Below, one piece after another: positions 1 to 9,308 of a stretch of DNA of 64,000 nucleotides; within the stretch, counting starts at the first letter, position 1, and each line of letters starts with the position of its first letter. Made by a program: the position numbers and the translations under genes. The stretch is from Terrihalobacillus insolitus (GTDB taxonomy: Bacteria; Bacillota; Bacilli; Bacillales; Amphibacillaceae): the NCBI RefSeq assembly GCF_028416575.1, contig NZ_JAMQKB010000001.1:205649-269648 (forward strand). Reading direction: 5' to 3'. The notes beneath the pieces were generated by a model that worked only from the letters and a program-made list of their open reading frames with translations, searched no databases and was not told where the DNA came from.

Positions 1-76
1 CCTTACTATTCTCAACCGCTTCCACCATTTCATTAATAATAAGATCCAACGCCTTTTCCTCAATCTTTCTTACCAT
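1..76 (-). CDS. degS: Sensor histidine kinase DegS, N-terminal fragment (cut by window edge)
   Basis: Only the first 25 codons are in the window, reading MVRKIEEKALDLIINEMVEA and a few more residues. A good ribosome-binding site (GGTGGAGA) lies about 5 nt before the ATG. The gene is divergent from yvyE, the arrangement of B. subtilis degS-degU/yvyE, and the N-terminus resembles the DegS start. DegS is the cytoplasmic kinase for the response regulator DegU. The assignment rests on synteny plus a short fragment, so it is moderate. Confidence 0.6.
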   Translation of the reverse strand, partial: MVRKIEEKALDLIINEMVEAVENSK

Positions 77-152
77 GTTCGTCTCCACCAATCTTACCTG
101 AAATCATTCGAAAGTCCCTTGTCTTTTTGTGGGGGTATACCAACTATTTCCG

Positions 153-181
153 TTGCTAGTTGATCACTTACTTTATATAAT
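153..181 (+). promoter_or_regulatory. Candidate sigma-A promoter of yvyE
   Basis: TTGCTA and TATAAT are separated by 17 nt, and the -10 box ends about 25 nt before the yvyE start codon. Confidence 0.5.
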
Positions 182-206
182 GAGGTTTTAAGGGAGGAAA
201 TGCAAG

Positions 207-836
207 ATGTTAAATAGTTATTTGACGGTTAAACGAGATGGCTCTGATGAGATCACCATTCAGAAATCTCGATTTATTGGATATGTTCGACGCGTGGAAA
301 CCGAAGCAGAGGCACAAGCCTTTATTCAGGAAATCAAAAGAAAACATAGAGATGCCACACATAATTGCTCAGCATATATGATTGGTGAACATGACCAAAT
401 CCAAAAAGCAAACGACGACGGAGAGCCAAACGGTACGGCAGGTGTTCCTATTTTAGAAGTCTTAAAAATGAAAAAATTGAAGGACACGGCAGTTGTCGTT
501 ACAAGATACTTTGGCGGAATCAAACTTGGTGCTGGTGGTTTAATTCGCGCATATTCTAGTACTACTTCACACGCAATTAGTGCGGCAGGTATTGTAAAAA
601 GACAGCTCATGCAAGAAATGAACGTCACCGTGGGTTATTCCTTACTTGGAAAACTAGAAAATGAAATACGCAATACGGATTACTTGTTAGATCGGATCGA
701 CTACTTGGAAAAGGTAAGTCTGACCATATATGTTGAAAGCGGAACAGAAGACACATTCCAGTCATGGATCATAAACCTTACGAGCGATCATGCTGAGATA
801 AAAATAGGTGATGTTCGATATATGGAGCAGGATTAA
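207..836 (+). CDS. yvyE: YigZ/IMPACT family protein
   Basis: This 209-aa protein is of the family's usual length. It carries the YigZ/IMPACT signatures DDGEPNGTAGVPILEVL (about residues 71-87) and VTRYFGGIKLGAGGLIRAYS (about 99-118) in the conserved N-terminal domain, followed by a small ferredoxin-like C-terminal domain. GGAGG lies 9 nt before the ATG. The biochemical role is not settled; family members are linked to translation and stress regulation. It stands alone on the plus strand, divergent from degS and convergent with nagB. Confidence 0.9.
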   Translation: MLNSYLTVKRDGSDEITIQKSRFIGYVRRVETEAEAQAFIQEIKRKHRDATHNCSAYMIGEHDQIQKANDDGEPNGTAGVPILEVLKMKKLKDTAVVVTRYFGGIKLGAGGLIRAYSSTTSHAISAAGIVKRQLMQEMNVTVGYSLLGKLENEIRNTDYLLDRIDYLEKVSLTIYVESGTEDTFQSWIINLTSDHAEIKIGDVRYMEQD

Positions 837-886
837 TAGCCTATGATCGACAACGGGTGAAACTCAATGAAAGATAACTAGAACTT

Positions 887-1618
887 CTACACCCTCACAC
901 AATGAGTAGCCTTTTGATCTGCAATAACGGTTACTTTCGGGTGTTCTTTTAATCGAGATGCTGGAAAATCGTTTGAAACCTTTCCATTGAATAGCCTTTC
1001 TAACGCATCTGCTTTTTGATCACCTGAAACAAGTAACAAGATCTCCTTGCTTTGCATAATCGTAGCAACTCCCATTGTGATGGCTTGTTTTGGGACATCT
1101 TCCATCGTTGCAAAAAAACGTGCATTTGCCTTTCTTGTTGACGTTGTCAAATCAACAATCTGTGTTTTGCTATGAAATGAAGTACCTGGCTCGTTAAATC
1201 CGATATGACCATTCATACCTAACCCAAGAACTTGCAGATCTATCCCACCTACACGTTCGATCCGTTCATCATAGCGTTGACACTCAGCCTTTAAATCAGC
1301 CGCATTTCCATTAGGAATAAAGGTTTGATCCTTTGAAATATCAACGTGATTAAATAGTTTATCGTTCATATAATAGCGGTAGCTGTTTGAATCCTCTTCG
1401 CTCAACCCGACATATTCATCAAGGTTAAAGGTGGTAACATTTTGAAATGAAAACACTCCGTTTTTGTTTTTTTCACGAAGAATACGATAGATTCCTTCAG
1501 GGGTAGAACCTGTAGCAAGTCCTAGAACGAATTTGTTTGTTGCTCTTATTTTATTTATGATGAATTGACTTGCTCGTGCACTCATCTCGTCATAGTGGTC
1601 AACTTGTATCAAATCCAT
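887..1618 (-). CDS. nagB: Glucosamine-6-phosphate deaminase
   Basis: NagB converts glucosamine-6-phosphate to fructose-6-phosphate and ammonia in the cytoplasm. The protein has 243 aa, the length of Bacillus NagB. Family motifs are the FNLDEYVGL segment and GLGMNGHIGFNEPG around the catalytic residues. It starts 3 nt after the nagA stop, so the two are surely co-transcribed. It is the last gene of the nagAB unit and the likely endpoint for GlcN-6-P made by both NagA proteins in this window. Confidence 0.95.
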   Translation of the reverse strand: MDLIQVDHYDEMSARASQFIINKIRATNKFVLGLATGSTPEGIYRILREKNKNGVFSFQNVTTFNLDEYVGLSEEDSNSYRYYMNDKLFNHVDISKDQTFIPNGNAADLKAECQRYDERIERVGGIDLQVLGLGMNGHIGFNEPGTSFHSKTQIVDLTTSTRKANARFFATMEDVPKQAITMGVATIMQSKEILLLVSGDQKADALERLFNGKVSNDFPASRLKEHPKVTVIADQKATHCVRV

Positions 1619-1621
1619 GAG

Positions 1622-2806
1622 CTATTCCTCCTTGTATGCAATTTCCCCACGACAAATCGTATATCGTATTGTCCAATGATCATCAATAAGCAAAATATCT
1701 GCATCTTTCTTCACTGCTATACTCCCTTTTTTATCAAAGATCCCTACCTGTTTTGCTGGGTTAACGGCAGCCATTTTTATAATATCTTTTATGGATGCAT
1801 CTGTGTATGTCATCATATTTCTTACTCCGTCAAGCATCTTTAATGTGCTACCAGCTAGTGTTCCATCTGGAAGTGTTGCCCGATCCTCTGTAACAGATAC
1901 TTGCTGCCCACCTAACTCATACGTTCCGGGTTCTAAACATTTTGCTCGTAATGCATCTGTGATAAGAAGTAACCGAGAACTTCCGATATTTTGATAAATC
2001 AACTGGATCATCTCTGGTGAAACATGAATCCCATCCGCAATAAGTTCACTCCTCAATCCCTTTAACAAAAAAGCGGCACCGACAACGCCGATATCGCGAT
2101 GGTGCAAGCCTGACATTGCATTACACAAATGGGTAACTTGGGTGACACCTTTTGAGACCGCCTGTTTCATTTGTTCGATACCTGCATCTGTATGCCCCGC
2201 CGATACATTTACTCCTTGTTCGTGAAGGTAATGAATAACTTCACCTTCTTGATCTATTTCTGGTGCTAAAGTGACCGTTTTAATCGAGTTCCCTGATAAC
2301 TTCTGCCATTGATCAAAAAGAGCCACGTCTGGCTTCATAATATGTTCACGAGGCTGTGCTCCTGCTTTCTTTTCTTCTATAAATGGCCCCTCTAAATGAA
2401 CACCTACAACCTCTGCTTTTCCTGGTTTGTTTACATAGGAAGCTACATTTTGAAGCGCCTTCTCAATTTTTTCCTTAGACATTGTAATCGTGGTAGCAAG
2501 AAAGCTAGTCGTACCTTCCATTGGCAAAGCAGATGCCATCGTATCCAAGGCTTGAGGTGTTGCGTCCATGACATCGGCACCGTTTGCACCATGAATGTGC
2601 CCATCAATAAAACCTGGTATCGCGTTTAAGCCTTTTCCATTGATGACTTTAATCTGTTCTTCAGCTATAACATAGCTTTTCCACTCATCCTCTGTTCCAA
2701 TTGCTTCTATTAATCTGTTTTTTATATAAATAAATCCGTTCGTTGTAACGGTATTCTCACCGTAAATAGTGACGTTTTTTAACAATAAACTATTGGATTG
2801 CACCAT
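1622..2806 (-). CDS. nagA: N-acetylglucosamine-6-phosphate deacetylase
   Basis: NagA deacetylates GlcNAc-6-P to GlcN-6-P. The 394-aa amidohydrolase shows metal and substrate motifs in order: GHIHG near residue 60, HLEGPF near 130, SAGHTDA near 190, THLCNAM near 215 and ITDAL near 270. I chose the ATG at 2804-2806 because AGAGGGG lies 6-8 nt upstream; the reading frame stays open for 15 more codons, but that extension has no ribosome-binding site. It is divergent from the GntR regulator and is followed directly by nagB. Confidence 0.93.
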   Translation of the reverse strand: MVQSNSLLLKNVTIYGENTVTTNGFIYIKNRLIEAIGTEDEWKSYVIAEEQIKVINGKGLNAIPGFIDGHIHGANGADVMDATPQALDTMASALPMEGTTSFLATTITMSKEKIEKALQNVASYVNKPGKAEVVGVHLEGPFIEEKKAGAQPREHIMKPDVALFDQWQKLSGNSIKTVTLAPEIDQEGEVIHYLHEQGVNVSAGHTDAGIEQMKQAVSKGVTQVTHLCNAMSGLHHRDIGVVGAAFLLKGLRSELIADGIHVSPEMIQLIYQNIGSSRLLLITDALRAKCLEPGTYELGGQQVSVTEDRATLPDGTLAGSTLKMLDGVRNMMTYTDASIKDIIKMAAVNPAKQVGIFDKKGSIAVKKDADILLIDDHWTIRYTICRGEIAYKEE

Positions 2807-2861
2807 GACTTTTCCCCTCTTTATTTTCTTGCAGACTTCTACATGTAACATAACACACTCC

Positions 2862-2884
2862 TATATAGTTGTCTATACATTAGT
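2862..2884. promoter_or_regulatory. Candidate NagR (dre-type) operator
   Basis: Read on the minus strand this is AATGTATAGACAACTATA. It resembles the dre elements bound by YvoA/NagR and DasR regulators (GTATAGA followed by a CTA half). It lies between nagA and the GntR-family gene, 56 nt upstream of the nagA start. The similarity is from memory of the consensus and is not scored. Confidence 0.45.
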
Positions 2885-3013
2885 ATACGTATGTACTTTT
2901 ATCACTGATTTTGGTACGATAAAGATAAATCAACCACAGATTTGCACCAACAATTTCCTATTTATAGAAAGAAATACTTACCAATTCATTTCCTAAGCAA
3001 GGTGGCTGTGAAC

Positions 3014-3742
3014 ATGATAGACAAAAAATCACCATTACCCATTTACTATCAATTGGAAGAAAAAATCAGACATTTAATCAATAGTGAGCAATTGAAGCCT
3101 GGAGAACTTTTGCCATCTGAGCGAGAATATGCCGAAAAATATGACATTAGTAGAATGACTGTGAGACAAGCCATTAACAATTTGGCGAGTGATGGGCTGT
3201 TAATTCGTTTAAAAGGAAAAGGAACGTTTGTTGCGGAGAAAAAATTCGAGCAAAGTTTACAAGGTTTAACTGGTTTTAGTGAGGATATGCGTACACGTGG
3301 TTTGGAGCCTTCCAATCGGATGTTAAGCTTTAAGGAACAACAAGCCGATGAAAAGGTTGCCAGCAAATTAAACATCGCCCCAAAGGATCCAATCTACGTT
3401 ATCCAAAGAATTCGTCTTGCAAACGATGCACCCGTAGCATTAGAAACGAATTATGTACCAAAGGATTTAGTTGGTGATTTGACAGAGGAAGACGTAAATC
3501 TTTCATTTTATGACTACATCGAAAAGAAGCTTGACTTGAAGATTACCCATGGAGATCAAGTAATGGAGGCAGTCCTGGCGAATGAGTTTGAAATAAACTA
3601 TTTAGGAATCAATAAGGGTGATCCAATCCTGCTTATCCAACGACAAACGTATCTTTCAAACGACGTACCATTCGAATATGTTACATCCTCCTATCGTGCA
3701 GATAAGTACGCATTAAAACTCCGCATGCCAAGGATAAACTAA
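3014..3742 (+). CDS. nagR: GntR/HutC-family regulator of the nag genes (NagR/YvoA-like)
   Basis: The 242-aa protein has an N-terminal winged helix (PIYYQLEEKIRHLI, ISRMTVRQAINNLASDG, LIRLKGKGTFVA) and a C-terminal UTRA effector domain (LTGFSEDMRTRGLEPS through the end). This is the NagR/YvoA architecture, and the divergent position to nagAB supports repression of nagAB with amino-sugar phosphates as effector. The ATG at 3014 has AAGGTGG upstream; 24 more codons are open but lack a ribosome-binding site. The gene ends in a strong terminator. Confidence 0.87.
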   Translation: MIDKKSPLPIYYQLEEKIRHLINSEQLKPGELLPSEREYAEKYDISRMTVRQAINNLASDGLLIRLKGKGTFVAEKKFEQSLQGLTGFSEDMRTRGLEPSNRMLSFKEQQADEKVASKLNIAPKDPIYVIQRIRLANDAPVALETNYVPKDLVGDLTEEDVNLSFYDYIEKKLDLKITHGDQVMEAVLANEFEINYLGINKGDPILLIQRQTYLSNDVPFEYVTSSYRADKYALKLRMPRIN

Positions 3743-3776
3743 GTATGTACGGGAAAAGTCAACCCTAATGCTAGAA

Positions 3777-3820
3777 AAGACACCGAACTCCCAAAAACAG
3801 GGGAATTCGGTGTCTTTTTT
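3777..3820 (+). terminator. Rho-independent terminator after nagR
   Basis: AAGACACCGAA pairs with TTCGGTGTCTT, with an additional CCC/GGG inner stem, followed by a run of seven T. On the minus strand the hairpin is followed by few T, so it serves mainly nagR. Confidence 0.85.
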
Positions 3821-3897
3821 TATACTTTCATTCGACGAAAATTACATTTCCTTAAAATATAACAAAACGTCCACACTGGACTAAGTGTTTAAGAATC

Positions 3898-5352
3898 TTA
3901 GTTTTCAGTCACTGCCTTGTTGCTTCTTGGTTTTGATCCGTTCACATCGTCCCCATTTTTCGGTTTACTTTTAATGAAAAACGCTAATACAAGACCAACA
4001 ATTGCAGTAATTCCAGCAACAATAAACGATACATTCACACCATGTATAAGTCCATTTAAGCCTTGCTCAGGCAACGCATTGTTTGTCATGACCGTGACAA
4101 GTAATGCTGTACCAACTGCACCGGCTATCTGACGCATCGTATTGTTCATCGCTGTGCCGTGCGGTATTAAATGAACTGGCAGTTGATTTAAACCAGCTGT
4201 TGTGACTGGCATCATTACCATCGCAACCCCTAGCATTCTTACTGCATTTACTACCGTTAAATAAGTAAATGTTGTTTCTTCCGTTAAATCGGTAAACATG
4301 AACGTTGTGATAACCAAGATCGACAAACCAATAATCGCAAGCCATCGAGCGCCAAATTTATCAAACAATCTTCCAGTGATCGGGTTCATTATTCCCATTA
4401 ATAATGCACCAGGCATTAGCATTAAACCTGATTCAAATGGAGAAAAACCTAGCATATTTTGCATCAGTAACGGTAAAATCACTGACCCACCGATCATCGC
4501 AATAAATACAACCATACCAAGAATTGTTGTTAGAGTAAAAACTTTGTTTTTAAATACTCCAAATTGAAGAATAGGTCGTTCTAACTTTGACTGTCGGGTA
4601 ATAAACAAGAATAGACTGATAGCACCAACAATCATGGAGATCATTACTTCGGTACTACCCCAACCACTACCACCTGCAGTACTAAATCCATATAACAAAC
4701 CACCAAAACCGAGTGTAGACAAAATAATCGATAGGATATCAAGCTTTGGAGATTTCTGTTCTGTTACATTTTTAAGAATAAAATAAGCAACAATGATATC
4801 AACAATAATAATTGGTAAAATCACATAAAATAAGCTTCTCCACGGAAAATTTTCTACAAGATAACCAGATAACGTTGGTCCAATTGCTGGTGCGAAAGCA
4901 ATAACCAGTCCAAACATCCCCATTGCGGTTCCTCGTCTTTCAACTGGAAAAATAAGAAAAAGGATTGTTTGCATTAGAGGCATAATAATACCTGCACCAG
5001 AAGCTTGAAGAATTCTCCCAACCATTAGCACGGAGAAACTTGGCGCAATTGCACCAATCAACGTACCTAAACCAAACAACCCCATCGCGGAAAGAAATAA
5101 TCCACGGGTCGTGAATCGTTCAATCAAAAAAGCCGTTATTGGTATCATAATTCCATTAACAAGCATAAAAATGGATTGTAACCACTGGGCTGTGTTCGCA
5201 TCTAAATTTAAATCTCTCATAATATTAGGCAATGCTGTTGCTAAAAGCGTCTGATTAAGAATAGCTGCAAAAGCCCCTGATATTAATACAATCATCAAGG
5301 GAACTTTATTAAAAGTTTGCTCTGATTGCGGATGACCCTGACTATTAACCAT
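3898..5352 (-). CDS. DHA2-family (EmrB/QacA-type) MFS drug exporter
   Basis: This 484-aa hydrophobic protein has the 14-helix DHA2 pattern: a first helix with AAILNQTLLATALPNIM, the motif-A-like loop ERFTTRGLFLSAMGLFGLGT, and the motif-C-like GLVIAFAPAIGPTLSGYLVE. Such proteins export drugs or other hydrophobic compounds by proton antiport; the substrate cannot be read from sequence. It lies 65 bp downstream of a CBS-domain gene on the same strand and both are divergent from a MarR regulator, which probably controls them. It is a paralogue of the exporter at 6579-8117. Confidence 0.88.
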   Translation of the reverse strand: MVNSQGHPQSEQTFNKVPLMIVLISGAFAAILNQTLLATALPNIMRDLNLDANTAQWLQSIFMLVNGIMIPITAFLIERFTTRGLFLSAMGLFGLGTLIGAIAPSFSVLMVGRILQASGAGIIMPLMQTILFLIFPVERRGTAMGMFGLVIAFAPAIGPTLSGYLVENFPWRSLFYVILPIIIVDIIVAYFILKNVTEQKSPKLDILSIILSTLGFGGLLYGFSTAGGSGWGSTEVMISMIVGAISLFLFITRQSKLERPILQFGVFKNKVFTLTTILGMVVFIAMIGGSVILPLLMQNMLGFSPFESGLMLMPGALLMGIMNPITGRLFDKFGARWLAIIGLSILVITTFMFTDLTEETTFTYLTVVNAVRMLGVAMVMMPVTTAGLNQLPVHLIPHGTAMNNTMRQIAGAVGTALLVTVMTNNALPEQGLNGLIHGVNVSFIVAGITAIVGLVLAFFIKSKPKNGDDVNGSKPRSNKAVTEN

Positions 5353-5417
5353 ACTGTTTCTTCCTTCTTTCTTTTAAAACTTACTAAATTATATAAATCT
5401 CTAACAGGTGCTTTTGT

Positions 5418-5873
5418 CTACAATAGCGTTTTAAAGGCATCGCGGATAACATCCCCACGACTAATGATGCCAACTAAAACACCGTTACGTTCTACTGGTA
5501 ATTTTTTAATTTGTTTTTCTCCTAAAACAGCTGCGACATTTTCAATATCATCATTCCATGCAACTTTAATAATTTTCTTCTTTGCTATTTCTAGAACATT
5601 TAAATCCAGAATTTTTCTAGCCCTCTCTTCAAAATTGACATCGTCTCCTTCGATTACATTCACAAAAGCGAACATGTCAATCACATAGCTCTTATGCTTC
5701 CCAATGAAACGCATTACATCCCCATCACTTATATATCCGACTATTTCATTGTTGTCATTAACAACTGGCAGTCCACTAATTCCGTGTTCAATGAACTTTT
5801 CGATAACGGATCGTACACTACTTGTTTCTTTTACTTTAATGACTTGTTTCTTCATTATTTGATGTGCTTGCAT
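5418..5873 (-). CDS. CBS-domain-pair protein
   Basis: The 151-aa protein is essentially two CBS motifs: MKKQVIKVKETSSVRSVIEK to about residue 60, and IIKVAWNDDIENVAAVL to the end, with the typical LPVVNDNNEIVGYISDGDV and LPVERNGVLVGIISRGDVIR segments. CBS pairs bind adenosyl ligands and regulate partner proteins. There is no attached catalytic domain. GAGGAAG lies 7 nt before the ATG. It is the first gene of a probable two-gene unit with the MFS exporter, an unusual pairing. Confidence 0.85.
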   Translation of the reverse strand: MQAHQIMKKQVIKVKETSSVRSVIEKFIEHGISGLPVVNDNNEIVGYISDGDVMRFIGKHKSYVIDMFAFVNVIEGDDVNFEERARKILDLNVLEIAKKKIIKVAWNDDIENVAAVLGEKQIKKLPVERNGVLVGIISRGDVIRDAFKTLL

Positions 5874-5957
5874 CGTATCGCTTCCTCTACATAAAATGTC
5901 TTACAATCTATAAATAGGCGGGAAAGATAGCTTGAATCTTTCTAACCAGAATAAAAA

Positions 5958-5995
5958 AGTTGTATAATGCAATTTAATTATTGTATTATACAACT
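5958..5995. promoter_or_regulatory. 38-bp dyad, probable MarR operator
   Basis: AGTTGTATAATGCAAT and ATTGTATTATACAACT flank a 6-bp AT spacer; the arms match at 15 of 16 positions. The dyad lies between the divergent CBS/MFS unit and the MarR gene, and each arm contains a TATAAT-like hexamer, so binding would block promoters in one or both directions. Confidence 0.7.
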
Positions 5996-6059
5996 ATATC
6001 CCTTGTCAAGGTGAAGAATCACAACCATATTATAATAGTATGAAAAAAGGTGGGTAAAT

Positions 6060-6491
6060 ATGGATAAAGAATCTCTTCAACTGATAGAGCTTGAAATGGC
6101 CGTTCTTGTTCGCCGTCTCACAACGATAGCCTCCAAAAAAACAAACGGAAATTTAGATCGGGCTGCCTATCTTTTGTTGCATCAATTATCTATTAAAGGT
6201 ACTGCTGGTGTGAAAACCCTTGCTTTTGAATTGCAGTTGGATATATCCACCGTAAGCAGACAAGCTGCAGCACTAGAGCAAAAAGGATATGTAAGTAAAT
6301 CACCCAATCCTCTTGACCTCAGGGCTTATTTCTATCAGATCACAGAATCAGGAAAAAAGGAATGGATGAAGTACAAACAAGCAAGACTAGACAAGATTTC
6401 AGAATTGCTAAGTGAGTGGTCTGATGAAGAACGAAAAAATTTTGGCCAACTACTGAAAAAATTTAATGACGAAATAAAGGGGAAAATATAG
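6060..6491 (+). CDS. MarR-family transcriptional regulator
   Basis: This 143-aa protein has the MarR winged helix: LSIKGTAGVKTLAFELQLDISTVSRQAAALEQKGYV (about residues 46-81) followed by a wing with DLRAYFYQITESGKKEW, and long helices at both ends for dimerisation. AAAGGTGGG precedes the ATG. It is divergent from the CBS/MFS genes, with a 38-bp dyad between them, so it most likely represses that exporter and itself. The ligand is unknown. Confidence 0.88.
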   Translation: MDKESLQLIELEMAVLVRRLTTIASKKTNGNLDRAAYLLLHQLSIKGTAGVKTLAFELQLDISTVSRQAAALEQKGYVSKSPNPLDLRAYFYQITESGKKEWMKYKQARLDKISELLSEWSDEERKNFGQLLKKFNDEIKGKI

Positions 6492-6529
6492 GTGGGACAG
6501 AGGGGCAAAAACCATGATCCACTGTCCCA
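6492..6529. other. Inverted repeat after marR
   Basis: GTGGGACAG and CTGTCCCAC enclose about 20 nt immediately after the marR stop codon. There is no T-run, so it is not a complete terminator by itself; the real one follows. Confidence 0.5.
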
Positions 6530-6535
6530 CAAACA

Positions 6536-6567
6536 GGTGACGCCAAGCAAGGCATCACCCTTTTTTT
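6536..6567 (+). terminator. Terminator of marR
   Basis: GGTGACGCC pairs with GGCATCACC around a 6-nt loop and is followed by seven T. Confidence 0.8.
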
Positions 6568-6578
6568 ATCAAACCCAA

Positions 6579-8117
6579 TTACTCTGTAGCGTTCTGTAAA
6601 GTACCAACAATAGCCTCTTCATCCTTCTTCTTTTCTTCATTATTGGTTTTTACCCTTTTAATAAAGAATGCGAGGATTAATGCTACACCAGCAATTAATG
6701 TTGAAATTAAAAAAGTAAAATTGATGCCATCCAGCATCGCTTGATTCAGAATTTGTTGTTGCATTTCAGCTGTAGCCTCAGGAGTGGCCTGAGCTGCACT
6801 TGGATCCATATTTGCCATCAGATCAGCTGCCAAGTCCTCTGCACTTGTCTCCGTTCGTTTGTTCATGACGGTGATCAATAATGCGGAACCAATTGCACCT
6901 GATATTTGCTGCAATGTATTGTTCATTGCCGTTCCGTGTGGGTACTCTTTCGCTGGTAGCTGATTCAAACCATTTGTTATTACTGGCATCATTACCATCG
7001 ACATTCCAAACATTCGAAATGTATACAAAAGGACAAGGGAAGAATATGCCGTTTCCATACTAATTTTGCTAAAGTAGTAGGAAGTAACAACGGTTATTGT
7101 CAACCCAATTAAAGCAAGTGTTTTCGCACCGTACTTATCAAAAAGTTTACCTGTAATTGGAGACATAACCCCCATTACAATCGCACCTGGAAGCATCAAC
7201 AAACCTGAATCCATTGGTGATATACCTCGAATCGTTTGTACATAGATCGGCATCAAGATCATCGCTGAAAACAATGCAACAGCAATAACGATGGAAATTG
7301 CTGATGACAAGGCGAACATTGGATATTTATAAATACGAAATTCTAGCATTGGATCCTCCATCCGAAGTTGACGGAGGATAAAGGTGATTAATGCAAGCGC
7401 GCCAACAATAATCGTACTGTACACATACAGATTATCCCACCCTTTATCCCCCGCAGAACTAAAGCCATAAAGCAATCCGCCGAATCCGATACTTGATAAA
7501 ATCAGAGAAAAGATATCGAGTTTAATTGCACGTCGAGCTGTCACATCTTTTAACTTAAAGATGGAAAGTACCAACGTTAATACCGCAATCGGAAGAACGA
7601 TGTCAAATAACATTCTCCAGCTATAATTTTCGATTAACCATCCAGAAAGCGTTGGTCCAATCGCAGGTGCAGTAATCATGACAAGTCCGAATGTTCCCAT
7701 TGCTGCCCCTCTTTTTTCCACCGGGAAGGCGGTGAGCATAACATTCATTAATAACGGCATCATAATCGCAGACCCTGATGCTTGAACCATACGTGCCACT
7801 AGTAAAACACCGAACACTGGAGCAATACTAGCTAAGAATGTTCCGACTGTAAACAACGACATGGCAGTAATAAATAATTTTCTGTCAGAAAAGCGCTGAA
7901 TGAAAAACGCGCTCGCTGGTATTAAAATTCCGTTAATAAGCATATAACCTGTCGAGAGCCATTGTACCGCAGTTGCATTGACATCAAATTCGACCATAAT
8001 GGATGGAAGTGCAACATTTAATAGTGTCTCATTTAAAATAGCAACAAAGGCCCCAATAAATAGTATAAAAATCATGCCATATGGCGGTTTCTTTTGGATT
8101 GAATTTGTTTTCGACAT
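6579..8117 (-). CDS. DHA2-family (EmrB/QacA-type) MFS drug exporter
   Basis: The 512-aa protein has the same 14-helix DHA2 plan as the exporter at 3898-5352 (AILNETLLNVALPSIMVEF in helix 1, GLVMITAPAIGPTLSGWLIE as the motif-C-like segment). It differs by a hydrophilic insert of about 45 residues rich in Ala, Glu and Gln before the last helix. The start is uncertain: AGAAGG lies 5 nt before a TTG at 8123 and 11 nt before the ATG chosen here. It is divergent from a TetR regulator that probably represses it. Substrate unknown. Confidence 0.87.
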   Translation of the reverse strand: MSKTNSIQKKPPYGMIFILFIGAFVAILNETLLNVALPSIMVEFDVNATAVQWLSTGYMLINGILIPASAFFIQRFSDRKLFITAMSLFTVGTFLASIAPVFGVLLVARMVQASGSAIMMPLLMNVMLTAFPVEKRGAAMGTFGLVMITAPAIGPTLSGWLIENYSWRMLFDIVLPIAVLTLVLSIFKLKDVTARRAIKLDIFSLILSSIGFGGLLYGFSSAGDKGWDNLYVYSTIIVGALALITFILRQLRMEDPMLEFRIYKYPMFALSSAISIVIAVALFSAMILMPIYVQTIRGISPMDSGLLMLPGAIVMGVMSPITGKLFDKYGAKTLALIGLTITVVTSYYFSKISMETAYSSLVLLYTFRMFGMSMVMMPVITNGLNQLPAKEYPHGTAMNNTLQQISGAIGSALLITVMNKRTETSAEDLAADLMANMDPSAAQATPEATAEMQQQILNQAMLDGINFTFLISTLIAGVALILAFFIKRVKTNNEEKKKDEEAIVGTLQNATE

Positions 8118-8269
8118 TTTCAATCATTCCTTCTTTCCATGTGAAATGAACACTCCAATAGTCTATACCGATAGTACAATAAAATCAATGGTAATTTTTA
8201 ATTTCACTATATAATGTTGATTTAAAGGGATTATAAATCTATAATAAAAGTATACTCAAAGTACAAAGG

Positions 8270-9145
8270 ATGAGTGAATTGAATACAAAAAGCAAACAAA
8301 TAATCGATGCTGCACACCAATTATTTATTGAGAAAGGGTTCGCGTTAACATCGATTCAGGATATATTGGATAAGGCAGGGGTAGCAAAGGGCACCTTTTA
8401 TAATTATTTTGATTCAAAAAATGAGTGCTTACGCGCAATTTTAAAGTATGTAACAGAAGAGGTAGATCGAAAACGCAGGGAAATCGCCATCGGTAAGGAA
8501 GACGATGATGAAGAAGTTTTCATCGAGCAAATGGCTGTACGAATGAATATGAATCGACAGCACCATTTATTGGTAATGTTTGAAACGGTGTCCTTTTCTG
8601 ATGATGTGGAGTTAAAGTCCTTTATGAAAGAGCAACACCGCGCCGAACTACAATGGATTACAAAAAGACTTGGTAATTTATATCCACCCAAAGCAAAAGC
8701 CTATACGTTAGACCACGCAGTAATGCTTGTGGGAATCGTGCAGCATATGATGCATGTGTGGAGGCTAGGGTCACAGGAAGAAATTGCAACTGAGAAAGTC
8801 ATCCGATATGCGCTAACGCGAGTAAAATCTATGATAAACGAGCAAGCAGAAAATGAGGAAGCCTTTTTACCAGAAAATTGGCTTACATTCACGAGTGACA
8901 ATTCCACCGCAGATCTGAAAAGGGAGGTAAGGAACGCGTTAGAGGAGCTTCTGAATAAAACGGAAGGAAAAGATTCATCTAAAAGGCAGGATTATCTCAA
9001 GTTCTTACTCTCCGAATTACAAGCAGAAGCTCCTCGAACCTTCTTAGTTGAAAGTGTACTCATTTCACTGGAACATGCCTTTAATCAATCTGAGTATGAA
9101 CATGAAGTACAACACATTGTGAAAACGGCGTGGAGGGTTATTTGA
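8270..9145 (+). CDS. TetR-family transcriptional regulator
   Basis: The N-terminus is a TetR helix-turn-helix (IIDAAHQLFIEKGFALTSIQ, AGVAKGTFYNYFDSKNECLRAIL). At 291 aa it is longer than usual, with a large C-terminal ligand and dimerisation region. AAAGG abuts the ATG at 8270; the in-frame TTG at 8279 has better spacing and may be the true start. Its divergent position to the MFS exporter suggests it represses that gene. I could not find a convincing palindrome in the 152-bp gap. Confidence 0.87.
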   Translation: MSELNTKSKQIIDAAHQLFIEKGFALTSIQDILDKAGVAKGTFYNYFDSKNECLRAILKYVTEEVDRKRREIAIGKEDDDEEVFIEQMAVRMNMNRQHHLLVMFETVSFSDDVELKSFMKEQHRAELQWITKRLGNLYPPKAKAYTLDHAVMLVGIVQHMMHVWRLGSQEEIATEKVIRYALTRVKSMINEQAENEEAFLPENWLTFTSDNSTADLKREVRNALEELLNKTEGKDSSKRQDYLKFLLSELQAEAPRTFLVESVLISLEHAFNQSEYEHEVQHIVKTAWRVI

Positions 9146-9247
9146 GGCGAGAAGTGGGTTCAGGCTCGTATGATGACTTTATAAACAAAAAAGTGATTGT
9201 GGCCATATGTGTAAAATATTTTTCGAGGGATCGAAAGTAAAGAGAAG

Positions 9248-9304
9248 GCGCTCTATCATAAATGTATGCTTTAACTGGGCAAATACATTTATGATAGAGG
9301 CCTT
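9248..9304. terminator. Long hairpin between tetR and the small ORF
   Basis: GGCGCTCTATCATAAATGTAT and the complementary ATACATTTATGATAGAGGCC flank a 16-nt loop, an almost perfect 20-bp stem. There is no T-run. It separates two convergent genes and may end transcription from both sides. Confidence 0.5.
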
Positions 9305-9308
9305 CACA

